DNA of 46,362 bases. It comes from a virus. The DNA lies in the IMG/VR virus record IMGVR_UViG_3300009011_000008, positions 1 through 46,362 of that record; one strand, given 5' to 3'. The notes beneath the pieces are model-generated. The model saw only the letters and a program-made list of their open reading frames with translations. It was not told the origin of the DNA and searched no databases. Made by a program: the position numbers and the translations under genes. Of the stretch, positions 20,655 to 28,109 are shown in pieces (the first letter of the stretch is position 1; every line of letters starts with the position of its first letter).

Positions 20655-21662
20655 ATGATCGATATCAAATCAAGCGCCGATATTGCGGCAATCAACCAAG
20701 CATTGGGAACCAATTTCCCTTTGGATGCTAAAATCATTGCAATGGATGAATACACTGGTGGTGTGGCACAAACTTCTGCCAACGCTGGTATTCCTGCGAT
20801 GCTTACCAATTGGTTGTCTCCAAAATGGATTGAGTATGTTACTGCTCCAATCCGTATTGCTGAAGCGTTCCAAGAGAAGCAATTTGGTGATCGCGTAACA
20901 ACCAACATCACCATCCCGACATTTGAATTGTATGGTGAAACGTCTAGTTATGGCGATTTTAATGACAATGGTATGTCAAACAACAACGAAAACTACGAAT
21001 ACCGTCAGCCTTATGCATACCAAACCAATATTAAAATTGGTGAGATTGCACAAGAACGCGCTGCGGCTGCTCGTTTTAGTTTAGTTGAACGTCAAATTCA
21101 AGCAACCAGCTTAACGTTAAATAAGACTCAAAACGCTGTGTATTTATATGGTGTTAAGGGCCTTAAAAACTACGGCACTCTAAACGATCCTGACTTGCTT
21201 GCTGATAGTGTTGGCGGCAACTGGGCAACAATGACTACTCTTCAATTGTTTAATGAGTTCCAAGCTCAATTTATTCAATTGGTAGAACAGTCTAATGGTA
21301 TTGTTCAGGAAACCGATGATTTAACTTGGATTGTATCTCCTAAAATGCGCTCCAAGCTTTTAACTCCTAACGAGTTTGGTTTTACCGCTTTGAGCAAAAT
21401 CAAAGAGATTTTCACTAATCTTAAAATCGTTGCTGTGCCTGAGTATTCAACTGCTGCTGGTGAAAAGCTTCAATTGGTTTTAGACTCATACATGGGGCAA
21501 AATACCGTTGATCTTGGGTTCGTTGATAAATTACGCACACATGCGGTTGAAGTTAAAACTTCTGGTTTCTTACAGAAGCGCTCTCAAGCAACTATTAGCG
21601 CAATCATTTACTATCCAATGTTTGTTGCTAACCGCTTGGCGCAATATGACGATACGCCCTAA
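20655..21662 (+). CDS. Major capsid protein, DUF2184 family (335 aa)
   Basis: Recognised by TNWLSPKWIEYVTAPIRIAEAF, FELYGETSSYGDFNDNG, YAYQTNIKIGEIAQERAAAARF and the C-terminal TSGFLQKRSQATISAIIYYP. These are the DUF2184 family traits of HK97-fold capsid proteins in myoviruses of this type. The strong ribosome site AAGGAG and codon bias toward common codons suit a high-output gene. Confidence 0.92.
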   Translation: MIDIKSSADIAAINQALGTNFPLDAKIIAMDEYTGGVAQTSANAGIPAMLTNWLSPKWIEYVTAPIRIAEAFQEKQFGDRVTTNITIPTFELYGETSSYGDFNDNGMSNNNENYEYRQPYAYQTNIKIGEIAQERAAAARFSLVERQIQATSLTLNKTQNAVYLYGVKGLKNYGTLNDPDLLADSVGGNWATMTTLQLFNEFQAQFIQLVEQSNGIVQETDDLTWIVSPKMRSKLLTPNEFGFTALSKIKEIFTNLKIVAVPEYSTAAGEKLQLVLDSYMGQNTVDLGFVDKLRTHAVEVKTSGFLQKRSQATISAIIYYPMFVANRLAQYDDTP

Positions 21663-21720
21663 TCAAGGGTTATTTCCTGCTAGTGATCTATATCCTAGTT
21701 TGGATTTATACCCACAATGA
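21646..21720 (+). CDS. 24-aa 'LYPS..LYP' peptide overlapping the capsid gene end
   Basis: ATG 21646 lies in the +1 frame inside the last codons of the capsid gene. The product reads MTIRPNQGLFPASDLYPSL plus DLYPQ. The G-L-F-P-x-x-x-L-Y-P-S-x-x-L-Y-P pattern is familiar from small phage head or neck ORFs. No clear ribosome site, so it depends on re-initiation, or on a frameshift from the capsid gene. Confidence 0.4.
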   Translation: MTIRPNQGLFPASDLYPSLDLYPQ

Positions 21721-21728
21721 TAAAAAAG

Positions 21729-21757
21729 AAGGTATCATTTAGATGATGCCTTTTTTA
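21729..21757 (+). terminator. Terminator after the capsid gene
   Basis: AAGGTATCAT, loop TTAG, ATGATGCCTT (one T-G pair), then a T run. Confidence 0.85.
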
Positions 21758-21770
21758 TTGAGTAAGCGAA

Positions 21771-22205
21771 ATGCAATATATTCCTACAGAATGGAAAGAT
21801 CTTCCAAGTAATGAAACACCTATTAGTGCTGAAAATCTAAATAAGATTGAAGGTGGATTGAGTTCTGTTATTAATAGGCAGGCGCTTAGTTTTTCTTATA
21901 ATCAAAACTGGTCTGCTGGATCACCAATTGGAGGTGATTTTAGTAGGGTTGGTAATTTGGTTATTTCTAATTTCTCAGCAACAATAAGCACCACAGAAGG
22001 TATGAATATATTTTTAGGTAACATTCCAGAAGGAAGAAGACCTAGTGTGTTTATGACGTTCCCTGCCGCTTTTGTTCCGTCTGGGCAAAGCACTTATCAA
22101 TCTAGATTATTAATTGTAAATCCTAATGGTGATATACAAATCGCAAATACACCAACTGAGCTAGGCACATTCTTTTGTACTATTGTTTATTTTATTGAAG
22201 ATTAA
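21771..22205 (+). CDS. Head fibre-like or adsorption-type protein (144 aa)
   Basis: The first 35 residues (MQYIPTEWKDLPSNETPISA, then ENLNKIEGGL) match the short anchoring motif W-x-D-x-P-x3-TPI-x-A-x2-LNKIE at the start of phage fibre proteins. The rest is a small beta-rich domain. Its position just after the capsid gene, not the tail fibres, suggests a fibre on the head. Inference. Confidence 0.65.
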   Translation: MQYIPTEWKDLPSNETPISAENLNKIEGGLSSVINRQALSFSYNQNWSAGSPIGGDFSRVGNLVISNFSATISTTEGMNIFLGNIPEGRRPSVFMTFPAAFVPSGQSTYQSRLLIVNPNGDIQIANTPTELGTFFCTIVYFIED

Positions 22206-22217
22206 TAGACGATCCAC

Positions 22218-22252
22218 ATCTTATGTGTGAAGATTAAGAAATGATGTATAAT
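22218..22252 (+). promoter_or_regulatory. Inverted repeat and TATAAT before the 22280 gene
   Basis: CACAT-CTT-ATGTG inverted repeat, then TATAAT at 22247-22252. No convincing -35 box at the correct distance. May be a weak promoter or an RNA hairpin. Confidence 0.35.
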
Positions 22253-22279
22253 CAAATTATCTTATAAGAGGTCTAACCG

Positions 22280-22633
22280 ATGGCAACTGTAATTCTAGCA
22301 AGTCGCTTACCAAATGATTTAAAAATGGAAGTGAATGGAACTGTTGTAAATATTAATGGTACTCAATCACAAGAAGGTTTTGTTTTCTTTGAAAAGGGTG
22401 AAACTATTGGCATTACAAACGATGTTGATAAAAGTTTTTGGGATGCTTGGCGTTCTAAATACTCTAAACATCCTATTGTGGCAAATGGCTTTATTTTTGA
22501 ATCTAAATCAGAGTCTAATGCAAAAGCTCAGGCAAAAGAGCTTAAAAACGAAAAGACTGGTTTAGAGCAAAAAACTCCTGCCGAGTTGGAAAAAGTAGCT
22601 GGCGCTAAAAAAGAAGAAGTTACACCAGAATAA
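22280..22633 (+). CDS. Hypothetical structural-region protein (117 aa)
   Basis: ATG 22280 behind AGAGG. The N-terminal 75 residues are a beta-rich domain (VILASRLPNDLKMEVNGTVV, ITNDVDKSFWDAW, ANGFIFES), followed by a Lys/Glu/Ala tail. This resembles small proteins found between capsid and connector genes in Mu-like phages. Role unknown. Confidence 0.7.
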   Translation: MATVILASRLPNDLKMEVNGTVVNINGTQSQEGFVFFEKGETIGITNDVDKSFWDAWRSKYSKHPIVANGFIFESKSESNAKAQAKELKNEKTGLEQKTPAELEKVAGAKKEEVTPE

Positions 22634-22642
22634 GGGCTAACA

Positions 22643-23092
22643 ATGTCTAATGTTTTCGTCTTTGATCCTGCTGCTTTTAAGGCTGCATTTCCGCAGTTTT
22701 CAAAGTTCACGGATGAACAGCTAACTCAGTTTTTTGAAGAAGTTGAAAATACTGTTTTAGATAATACTGAAAGCTCTTGCATCGGCTTAAAAGATCGAAA
22801 GAAATTCTTTTATCTTTTGGTTGCTCACCAAGCTGCATTGCAAGACAGGATCAATGAGGGAAATACTGGTTTAGTTGGTCGTATCAGTTCGGCTACAGAA
22901 GGTAGTGTGTCAATTAGCACTGATTACCTAAGTAGCCCGACTGCTTTAGCTCAATGGCTCAATCAAACGCCATACGGGGCTAAATTCTATGCATGGACTT
23001 CTAAATATAGATCGGCTCTATGGGTGTCTGCTCAAGCACCTATGCCAGTTCGTAGAAGTCGTTTTAGAACACCTTTTAACTTTTGGGGTTAA
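22643..23092 (+). CDS. Head-tail connector, DUF4054-like (149 aa)
   Basis: FDPAAFKAAFPQFSKFTDEQLTQFFEEVE at the start and ALWVSAQAPMPVRRSRF at the end fit the DUF4054 adaptor family, the gp6/gp15-like ring that sits on the portal. Correct position, ahead of the other neck proteins. A 14-codon frame (23095-23139, MIDGYGISSEGWDL) follows it and may be a remnant or a micro-ORF. Confidence 0.82.
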   Translation: MSNVFVFDPAAFKAAFPQFSKFTDEQLTQFFEEVENTVLDNTESSCIGLKDRKKFFYLLVAHQAALQDRINEGNTGLVGRISSATEGSVSISTDYLSSPTALAQWLNQTPYGAKFYAWTSKYRSALWVSAQAPMPVRRSRFRTPFNFWG

Positions 23093-23151
23093 TTATGATT
23101 GACGGATATGGAATTAGCTCAGAAGGCTGGGATCTTTAATCTCAATAAATA

Positions 23152-23165
23152 TTTACTAAAGCGAA
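23152..23165. promoter_or_regulatory. Operator copy 7 (TTTACTAAAGCGAA)
   Basis: Matches the operator consensus with one central change. It covers the -35 of the promoter for the second cargo block. Confidence 0.6.
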
Positions 23166-23180
23166 CCCATCTGTTATGAT
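23152..23180 (+). promoter_or_regulatory. Promoter of the second cargo block
   Basis: TTTACT (23152-23157), 17 bp, TATGAT (23175-23180). The -10 lies in the loop side of a CCCATC/GATGGG hairpin that also looks like a terminator for upstream late transcripts. Confidence 0.5.
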
Positions 23181-23192
23181 GGGTTTACTTTT
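23164..23192 (+). terminator. Terminator-like hairpin before the second cargo block
   Basis: AACCCATC (23164-23171), loop TGTTAT, GATGGGTT (23178-23185), then TACTTTT. The stem is repeated after the gene at 23571. Confidence 0.55.
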
Positions 23193-23207
23193 ATAGGAGA
23201 AGTGGAA

Positions 23208-23561
23208 ATGATTTATAGAAATATGTTTACTATTCAAGTAAACAATAACCCTGTGTTTTTTGGTGGAAGTAAAAACGGTGATGAAAAGCCATATGGGCAA
23301 GCGGATGCAACAAATGACTACCTTGTTTTGGAGAATGGGGAAAAGTACAAGTACAAAAGATATCAAGTTAAATTTGGAGAGTTATTTAAGTTTATTTACT
23401 TAGCATTGGTTTTAGATGAAGAAATTAATAATCACGAAAGTGCGATTACAAGTGATTTTAAAAATCGTGTAGAAACCACAAAAAAGGAAATAAACTATAT
23501 TTCAAATATCTTGAATGCAGAAAGCTCTAGCAATATACAAGTGCAAGGTGATTTTAGTTAA
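23208..23561 (+). CDS. Hypothetical cargo protein (117 aa)
   Basis: ATG 23208 has AGGAGA seven bases upstream. Product: N-terminal beta region (MFTIQVNNNPVFFGGSKNGD), a KYKYKRYQVKF basic strand, a hydrophobic helix and a polar C-terminus (SSNIQVQGDFS). Not recognised. It is bracketed by two hairpins with the same CCCATC/GATGGG stem and has its own operator-promoter, so it is a self-contained insert between neck genes. Confidence 0.7.
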   Translation: MIYRNMFTIQVNNNPVFFGGSKNGDEKPYGQADATNDYLVLENGEKYKYKRYQVKFGELFKFIYLALVLDEEINNHESAITSDFKNRVETTKKEINYISNILNAESSSNIQVQGDFS

Positions 23562-23568
23562 TTGATAT

Positions 23569-23596
23569 AGCCCATCGGCCTGATGGGTTTTATTTT
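23569..23596 (+). terminator. Terminator after the 23208 gene
   Basis: CCCATC, loop GGCCT, GATGGG, then TTTTATTTT. Same stem as the hairpin at 23166-23183. Confidence 0.8.
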
Positions 23597-23607
23597 GGGA
23601 GTAAATT

Positions 23608-23832
23608 ATGATTACGTTATTTCTTATAATTTTGTTAATCTCTTGGTGTGTTTGCGTATTGAATTTTTTTATGGATTATTCTCTTTATTATGCCAATGGA
23701 ATTGTGTTTCACTTAAGAAAGTCAATAAAAGTGTTTTTTGTGGTTTTATTGATGTGTAGCATAATATGCTTACCAATTATTATTTTGATGAAGATCGGGT
23801 TTTTAACATGTGGAGGTGATTCTTGTCTATAA
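23608..23832 (+). CDS. Two-span membrane protein (74 aa)
   Basis: ATG 23608 follows GGGAG. Hydrophobic spans at residues 2-22 and 42-64, C-terminal LTCGGDSCL. Placed between a terminator and a neck gene, and it overlaps that gene's start. Function unknown. Confidence 0.65.
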   Translation: MITLFLIILLISWCVCVLNFFMDYSLYYANGIVFHLRKSIKVFFVVLLMCSIICLPIIILMKIGFLTCGGDSCL

Positions 23833-24260
23833 AGCGCACAGGCTCACTGGATCAAGCCCTAAACAGACTATTAATTCAAAAACCAATGCATGTTAAAGCT
23901 GGCGTTATGGCTGGGTCTAAATATCCAGATGGAACAAGCGTTGCTACTGCGGCATATAAAAATGAGTATGGTTGGAAAAACATTCCCAGCCGTGCTTTTA
24001 TTAGAACCACAGTTCAAGAGCAAAAAAAGAATTGGTCTGTTTTAGCTGTTAAGGCTGCTAAAGCTGGATATGATGTAAATAAGATTTTGGGCCTTGTGGG
24101 CACACAGATGCAAGGAGACTTACAATACTCCATAACCATGTGGTCAGATCCTCCTAATGCTCCATCCACTGTGAAAGCCAAAGGATTTAACAAGCCCCTT
24201 ATCGATAGCTCGTTGATGAGAGATTCAATAAAGTACGAGATTGTGGAAGGAAAATTGTAG
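23823..24260 (+). CDS. Neck/tail-completion protein, HK97 gp10-like (145 aa)
   Basis: TTG start at 23823, supported by GGAGG at 23812-23816 six bases upstream. Pattern HVKAGVMAGSKYPDGTSVATAAYKNEYGW, NIPSRAFIRTTVQEQ, and SDPPNAPSTVKAKGFNKPLIDSSLMRDSI is that of the Mu gpG/HK97 gp10-type minor proteins that close the neck. The sequence PLIDSSLMRDSI is the usual closing motif. Confidence 0.85.
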   Translation: MSIKRTGSLDQALNRLLIQKPMHVKAGVMAGSKYPDGTSVATAAYKNEYGWKNIPSRAFIRTTVQEQKKNWSVLAVKAAKAGYDVNKILGLVGTQMQGDLQYSITMWSDPPNAPSTVKAKGFNKPLIDSSLMRDSIKYEIVEGKL

Positions 24261-24262
24261 GC

Positions 24263-24451
24263 ATGGCTGCATATGTTCACATAGATTTTAATGAAAAAAG
24301 ATTTAATGATTTAGTTTTGGGTGCAGTTGAGAATTTTAAAAATATGGAATCAAATATATGTGGTTCAATCGATATTGATAAGTGTATAACTTCTTATGCT
24401 GAATCAATCTTGATTTATCATCAAGAATTGTGGAAATATGAAATAAGATGA
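24263..24451 (+). CDS. Hypothetical protein (62 aa)
   Basis: Unknown, helical, with two cysteines. Starts two bases after the neck gene. Followed by a terminator that overlaps the next structural gene's ribosome site. Confidence 0.6.
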   Translation: MAAYVHIDFNEKRFNDLVLGAVENFKNMESNICGSIDIDKCITSYAESILIYHQELWKYEIR

Positions 24452-24468
24452 ATTTAAATGCTAAAATA

Positions 24469-24494
24469 GCTCTATCAAACGATAGGGCTTTTTT
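24469..24494 (+). terminator. Terminator with the next gene's ribosome site inside it
   Basis: GCTCTATC, loop AAAC, GATAGGGC, then TTTTTT, immediately followed by ATG 24495. AGGG in the 3' arm (24484-24487) is the only ribosome-binding candidate for that ATG, so the hairpin can both end upstream transcripts and hide the site. Confidence 0.8.
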
Positions 24495-24998
24495 ATGGGC
24501 TTAGCATTAAGAAAAATAGCAAACGGTCTAACAAGTGCGGTCAATAATAATATTGAAGCATTGTTAAAGGTTAGCACTGGATACACTGTAAATGATTATG
24601 GTGATCAAATACCGCAATACTTAGTACAGCCTAAAATTATTCAGGCTCAGTCAATGGATGTCGAGACCTTAGAGCATCTTGGTTTTGCTGGGCAACAAGG
24701 TCAGTTCTTATCAATTTATGCTGATGGTATGATCCCAGCAATTAGACGAGCCATGAATAAGGGCACGTCAATTATTGTTATGAATCCGTACGGTGAAGAA
24801 TTTCCGACTGAATGGCAAGTTAAAGCTGTTATTGAATCATGGTCGGAGGAAATTGCTGTAGAAGGTGAAAATAACTATCGTGGATGGGTAAAAGTACTGG
24901 TTCAAAATACTGGTAAAGAGTCGCCACATGATGCCCGTTATTTTGGCTTTAATGGATCTGAAGCTAAACCATTTACACAAGGGGTATTCGAGCCATGA
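24495..24998 (+). CDS. Phage neck/tail-region structural protein (167 aa)
   Basis: Unnamed family. Features: LRKIANGLTSAVNNN, YGDQIPQYLVQPKIIQAQS, GFAGQQGQFLSIYADGMIPA, FPTEWQVKAVIESWSE. It sits between the gp10-like protein and the tail terminator, as in other myoviruses of this type. The start codon directly abuts the T run of the preceding terminator. Confidence 0.75.
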   Translation: MGLALRKIANGLTSAVNNNIEALLKVSTGYTVNDYGDQIPQYLVQPKIIQAQSMDVETLEHLGFAGQQGQFLSIYADGMIPAIRRAMNKGTSIIVMNPYGEEFPTEWQVKAVIESWSEEIAVEGENNYRGWVKVLVQNTGKESPHDARYFGFNGSEAKPFTQGVFEP

Positions 24999-25486
24999 AT
25001 ATATTAAATACGCTTTATGCCGATATGCGTAGCTATCTGCTTACTACGTTTGAATTACTCAACACAGATACAACGGTGATCAAGGGATATAACAACTTAA
25101 ACCCTATTCCTAAAAATGCCATCATCATGACTTATAGAAATGGTCGTCACTTAGATCAGCATTCTATTGAATATGAGGGTGACCAGCAAATTATCTTTAA
25201 TTCTATGCAAGGAATCATGCAGCTAGATTTTTACGGTGAATCTGCATTTGATCGTGCACAACAAGTGTCAACACTATGGAATACAATATATACTACGGAT
25301 ATTCTGCAAAACTGCGTGCCACTATCTACCCCAATGGTTAGAGATTTAAGTTTTGTGAATGAGGCGGGTTTGTATGAATTGCGCTTTATGCTAGACCTTG
25401 AATTGCAATACAATACAAAGTATCAAAAAACAGTTAATATAGTGTCAGATGCATCTGACATTACAACGGAGTTAAACAATGTTTGA
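24995..25486 (+). CDS. Tail/neck terminator protein (163 aa)
   Basis: Pattern PIPKNAIIMTYRNGRHLDQH, IMQLDFYGESAFDRAQQVSTLW and FVNEAGLYELRFMLDLELQYN fits the LIC_12616-type neck terminators that cap the tail next to the sheath gene. ATGA overlap with the previous gene; its end overlaps the sheath start. Confidence 0.8.
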   Translation: MNILNTLYADMRSYLLTTFELLNTDTTVIKGYNNLNPIPKNAIIMTYRNGRHLDQHSIEYEGDQQIIFNSMQGIMQLDFYGESAFDRAQQVSTLWNTIYTTDILQNCVPLSTPMVRDLSFVNEAGLYELRFMLDLELQYNTKYQKTVNIVSDASDITTELNNV

Positions 25487-26939
25487 TTCAATTCCAGCGG
25501 ATAATATTGCCGCTGTCTACCCTGCCGTAATTGGTGGCGGTGGAAATCCATTAGGGTTAAACACTACGCTATTTGTTAGTGGCGCAGTTTACCCAAATTT
25601 TGAATACACAACCGCCTCACTTGTTGGTCAACATTATGGTTTGACAAGCGAAACTTACAAAGGCGCAGTAGTTTATTTTAATGGCTTTGAGGGCGCAACT
25701 ACTCGACCAAATTCACTATTCATCAGCAAATACAATAAAGAAGATGATTCTGCTTCTTTGATTGGTGGTGATGTTTCTGGCCTAACTATTGAGCAAATCA
25801 AAGCAATTACTGGTACTTTATCTGTGGTTGTTGATGGTGTTGAAAAGTCTGGAACTATTGACCTATCTACTGCTAACAGTTTGAGTGATGCGGCTGCGGT
25901 TATTTCTACAGCTTTAACAATTACTTGTGTTTACCTGTCAACTGTTAAAGGCTTTGTTATTAGCTCTGGCTCTGTTGGTGCTACATCAACATTAAGCTTT
26001 GCTAGTGGCGCAACTGCTGCTGCATTAAAGCTTACTCAAGAGACTGGCGCTACACTTGATAATGATGTACTTGCTGATAGCGCTGAAACCGCTGCAAAAC
26101 GTGCATTAAAGTTTAGCAAGAACTTTGTGAACTTCACCTATTCACCTGACACAATGGATGAAGCTGCATATCGTGCTTTTTCATCTTGGGTGACTCAACA
26201 AAATTCACGCTACAAGTTTTATGTATGGTCTATGGATCCTTTATGGCTTGGTCAAAGCGGTTTAGATTTCCCTGTGTGGGCTAGAGAAAATACTGAAGGT
26301 ATTGTTCCGCTATATGGCGCATTTGAAAAAGCAATGTTCTTCTGTGGTGTTTCTGCATCTGTAAACTATGAAGAAACAAACGGTCGAACTACTACAATGT
26401 TCCGTAGTCAAGCTGGTCTTGTTGCTGAAGTAACCGATGAAGATGAGGCAAACTTGCTTAAGTCTAAAGGCTGCTCATTTTACGGCGCTTGGGCTACTGC
26501 AAACGATCGCTTTCAAATGGCTGGAATTGGCGCTGTAACTGGTAAATTCAAATGGATTGATAACCAAGACTTTTGGATTTTCTTTGCGTCACAAGTACAA
26601 CTTGCTGATATCAATATGTTGCGTTCTCAAGGAACAATTCCGTATAACGATATTGGCAAGGAAACTCAAATGGCTTATTTGAGAGGTCCAATTAAGCAAG
26701 GTATTAACTTTGGTGGCATTCAAGCTGGCGTTCAGCTATCTGAAGCTCAAAAGTTCCAGATCAATCAAGAAGCTGGTTTTGATGCTGTAAGCCAATTATT
26801 TACAAAAGGCTGGGCTATTTCGATTCAACAACCTTCTACACAGGTTCGTATTGAGCGTGGCACGCCTATTCGTAAAATCTTCTATACAGATGGTTCAAGC
26901 GTACAGCGTCTTGAAACTACTGCTACAAACGTTCAATAA
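25479..26939 (+). CDS. Tail sheath protein, DUF3383 family (486 aa)
   Basis: Defines the phage as a contractile-tailed virus. DUF3383 traits: N-terminal GGNPLGLNTTLFVSG, YFGLTSETYKGAVVYFNGFEG-like segment, a Thr/Ala-rich inserted domain at about 110-205, and the C-terminal sheath core (AYLRGPIKQGINFGGIQAGV, FTKGWAISIQQPSTQVR). It polymerises around the tube and contracts on infection. The tube gene follows after 12 bases. Confidence 0.92.
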   Translation: MFDSIPADNIAAVYPAVIGGGGNPLGLNTTLFVSGAVYPNFEYTTASLVGQHYGLTSETYKGAVVYFNGFEGATTRPNSLFISKYNKEDDSASLIGGDVSGLTIEQIKAITGTLSVVVDGVEKSGTIDLSTANSLSDAAAVISTALTITCVYLSTVKGFVISSGSVGATSTLSFASGATAAALKLTQETGATLDNDVLADSAETAAKRALKFSKNFVNFTYSPDTMDEAAYRAFSSWVTQQNSRYKFYVWSMDPLWLGQSGLDFPVWARENTEGIVPLYGAFEKAMFFCGVSASVNYEETNGRTTTMFRSQAGLVAEVTDEDEANLLKSKGCSFYGAWATANDRFQMAGIGAVTGKFKWIDNQDFWIFFASQVQLADINMLRSQGTIPYNDIGKETQMAYLRGPIKQGINFGGIQAGVQLSEAQKFQINQEAGFDAVSQLFTKGWAISIQQPSTQVRIERGTPIRKIFYTDGSSVQRLETTATNVQ

Positions 26940-26951
26940 GGGGATTAAACT

Positions 26952-27401
26952 ATGGCAATGGGTCATAATCCAAATACGATTACAGCCGCGAATAGTGTAA
27001 TTCTCTTTCGTTGTGCTGGAATTTATGACAACTGGATTCAATTAGAAGGTGCTCAATCTGATGCATTCTTAAGCTTGGCTGATGTTACATTGGCTCAAAG
27101 CCGCATAGGTGTAGATGGTAAGCAATCTTTTGGCTTTATCCCGCACGAAACTCCTGTAACTGTTTCTTTGGAAGCTAACAGTAAGTCCATTATGGTTATG
27201 GAAAATGTTTATAATGACCATATTAAGAACATGGAATCACGTCTATGTGAAATCCAAGTTTCATATCCATCGGTTAAGCGCAGACAAAACTTTTCTGGCC
27301 CGATGATTGTCAAATCTGGCGGCACTGGCATTGCTCAGCTTTTGGCTGGTCATACATATCAGTTTAACTTTGTGTCAGATGGCATCGAAGAAACCAACTA
27401 A
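26952..27401 (+). CDS. Tail tube protein, DUF3277-type (149 aa)
   Basis: Length and beta-rich pattern (TAANSVILFRCAGIYDNW, GVDGKQSFGFIPHETPVTVSL, FSGPMIVKSGGTGIAQLLAG) fit tube proteins that follow DUF3383 sheaths. It forms the inner tube that carries DNA. A terminator follows, which would keep sheath and tube in excess over the chaperone and tape measure. Confidence 0.88.
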   Translation: MAMGHNPNTITAANSVILFRCAGIYDNWIQLEGAQSDAFLSLADVTLAQSRIGVDGKQSFGFIPHETPVTVSLEANSKSIMVMENVYNDHIKNMESRLCEIQVSYPSVKRRQNFSGPMIVKSGGTGIAQLLAGHTYQFNFVSDGIEETN

Positions 27402-27406
27402 CCAAC

Positions 27407-27434
27407 AAGGGGAGTAATCCCCTTTCTTAATTTT
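27407..27434 (+). terminator. Partial terminator between tube and chaperone genes
   Basis: AAGGGGA, loop GTAA, TCCCCTT, then TCTTAATTTT. No promoter is seen after it, so it must leak for the tail genes downstream. Confidence 0.72.
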
Positions 27435-27445
27435 AGGGTGTAAAA

Positions 27446-27877
27446 ATGAGTAATGGCTTAAAGAAAAAAACAGTAACGATTGAAAGTGGTCGTGACAAAG
27501 GGAAAACATTTTTAATTACTGAAATGCCAGCAATTCAGGCTGATGAATGGGCACATGAATTGTTTTATCATGCTGCAACTGCGGGAATGGATTTAAAGAA
27601 TGTCAATGTCATGAATCTTGATACAAAAAGCATGGCGGGGATGATTGAAATTGGCGCTGCTATTGGCTCAATCCTAGGTCGCATCAAACCAGAAGAATCA
27701 CGCCGATTAAAGTTTGAATTGCTTGATAAGTGTGTTCAGATCGTACCTAAAGGCGGTCAAGAGCGGATGTGTATTTGGGATCAAGAAATTCAAGATATGC
27801 AAAATTTTACTTTCTTGGCTGCTCAAGTGATTGGCTTGCATCTTGATTTTTTAAAACAAGGCGAAACCTCGAACTAG
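27446..27877 (+). CDS. Tail assembly chaperone, short form (143 aa)
   Basis: Lies between tube and tape-measure genes, the fixed place for the gpG-type chaperone. Contains ITEMPAIQADEWAHELFYHAA and IKPEESRRLKFELLDKCVQIV. Ends at TAG 27875 in frame 0. The slippery heptamer T-TTA-AAA at 27850-27856 allows a longer product. Confidence 0.88.
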   Translation: MSNGLKKKTVTIESGRDKGKTFLITEMPAIQADEWAHELFYHAATAGMDLKNVNVMNLDTKSMAGMIEIGAAIGSILGRIKPEESRRLKFELLDKCVQIVPKGGQERMCIWDQEIQDMQNFTFLAAQVIGLHLDFLKQGETSN

Positions 27878-28107
27878 ATTATTCTTTTGATCCTCTGTCA
27901 AACCAAACCCTAAAAGATGGCGTTCTTGCAAAGCCATTAAATGTATCAGAAACAGTTTACCGTGCTTTGCAAACCAAACTATGCACTTATCATGAATTGA
28001 ATACATGCATAGGTCTTGAGGGTGCGATGAGGATTATAGAAATCGAGCAAGTAGCCACGTACAATGAACAAAAGATTAAATTTCTTGCTAGTCAAGATAA
28101 GAGGTAA
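27446..28107 (+). CDS. Tail assembly chaperone, -1 frameshift form (about 220 aa)
   Basis: A -1 slip on T-TTA-AAA (27850-27856, in the correct X-XXY-YYZ phase) moves ribosomes into a frame that is open from 27856 to TAA 28105-28107, three bases before the tape-measure ATG. It adds 83 residues (TRRNLELDYSFDPLSNQTLK ... QDKR). This is the conserved G/GT arrangement: the T domain binds the tape measure. The extension has no start codon of its own with a ribosome site. Confidence 0.85.
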
Positions 28108-28109
28108 AA

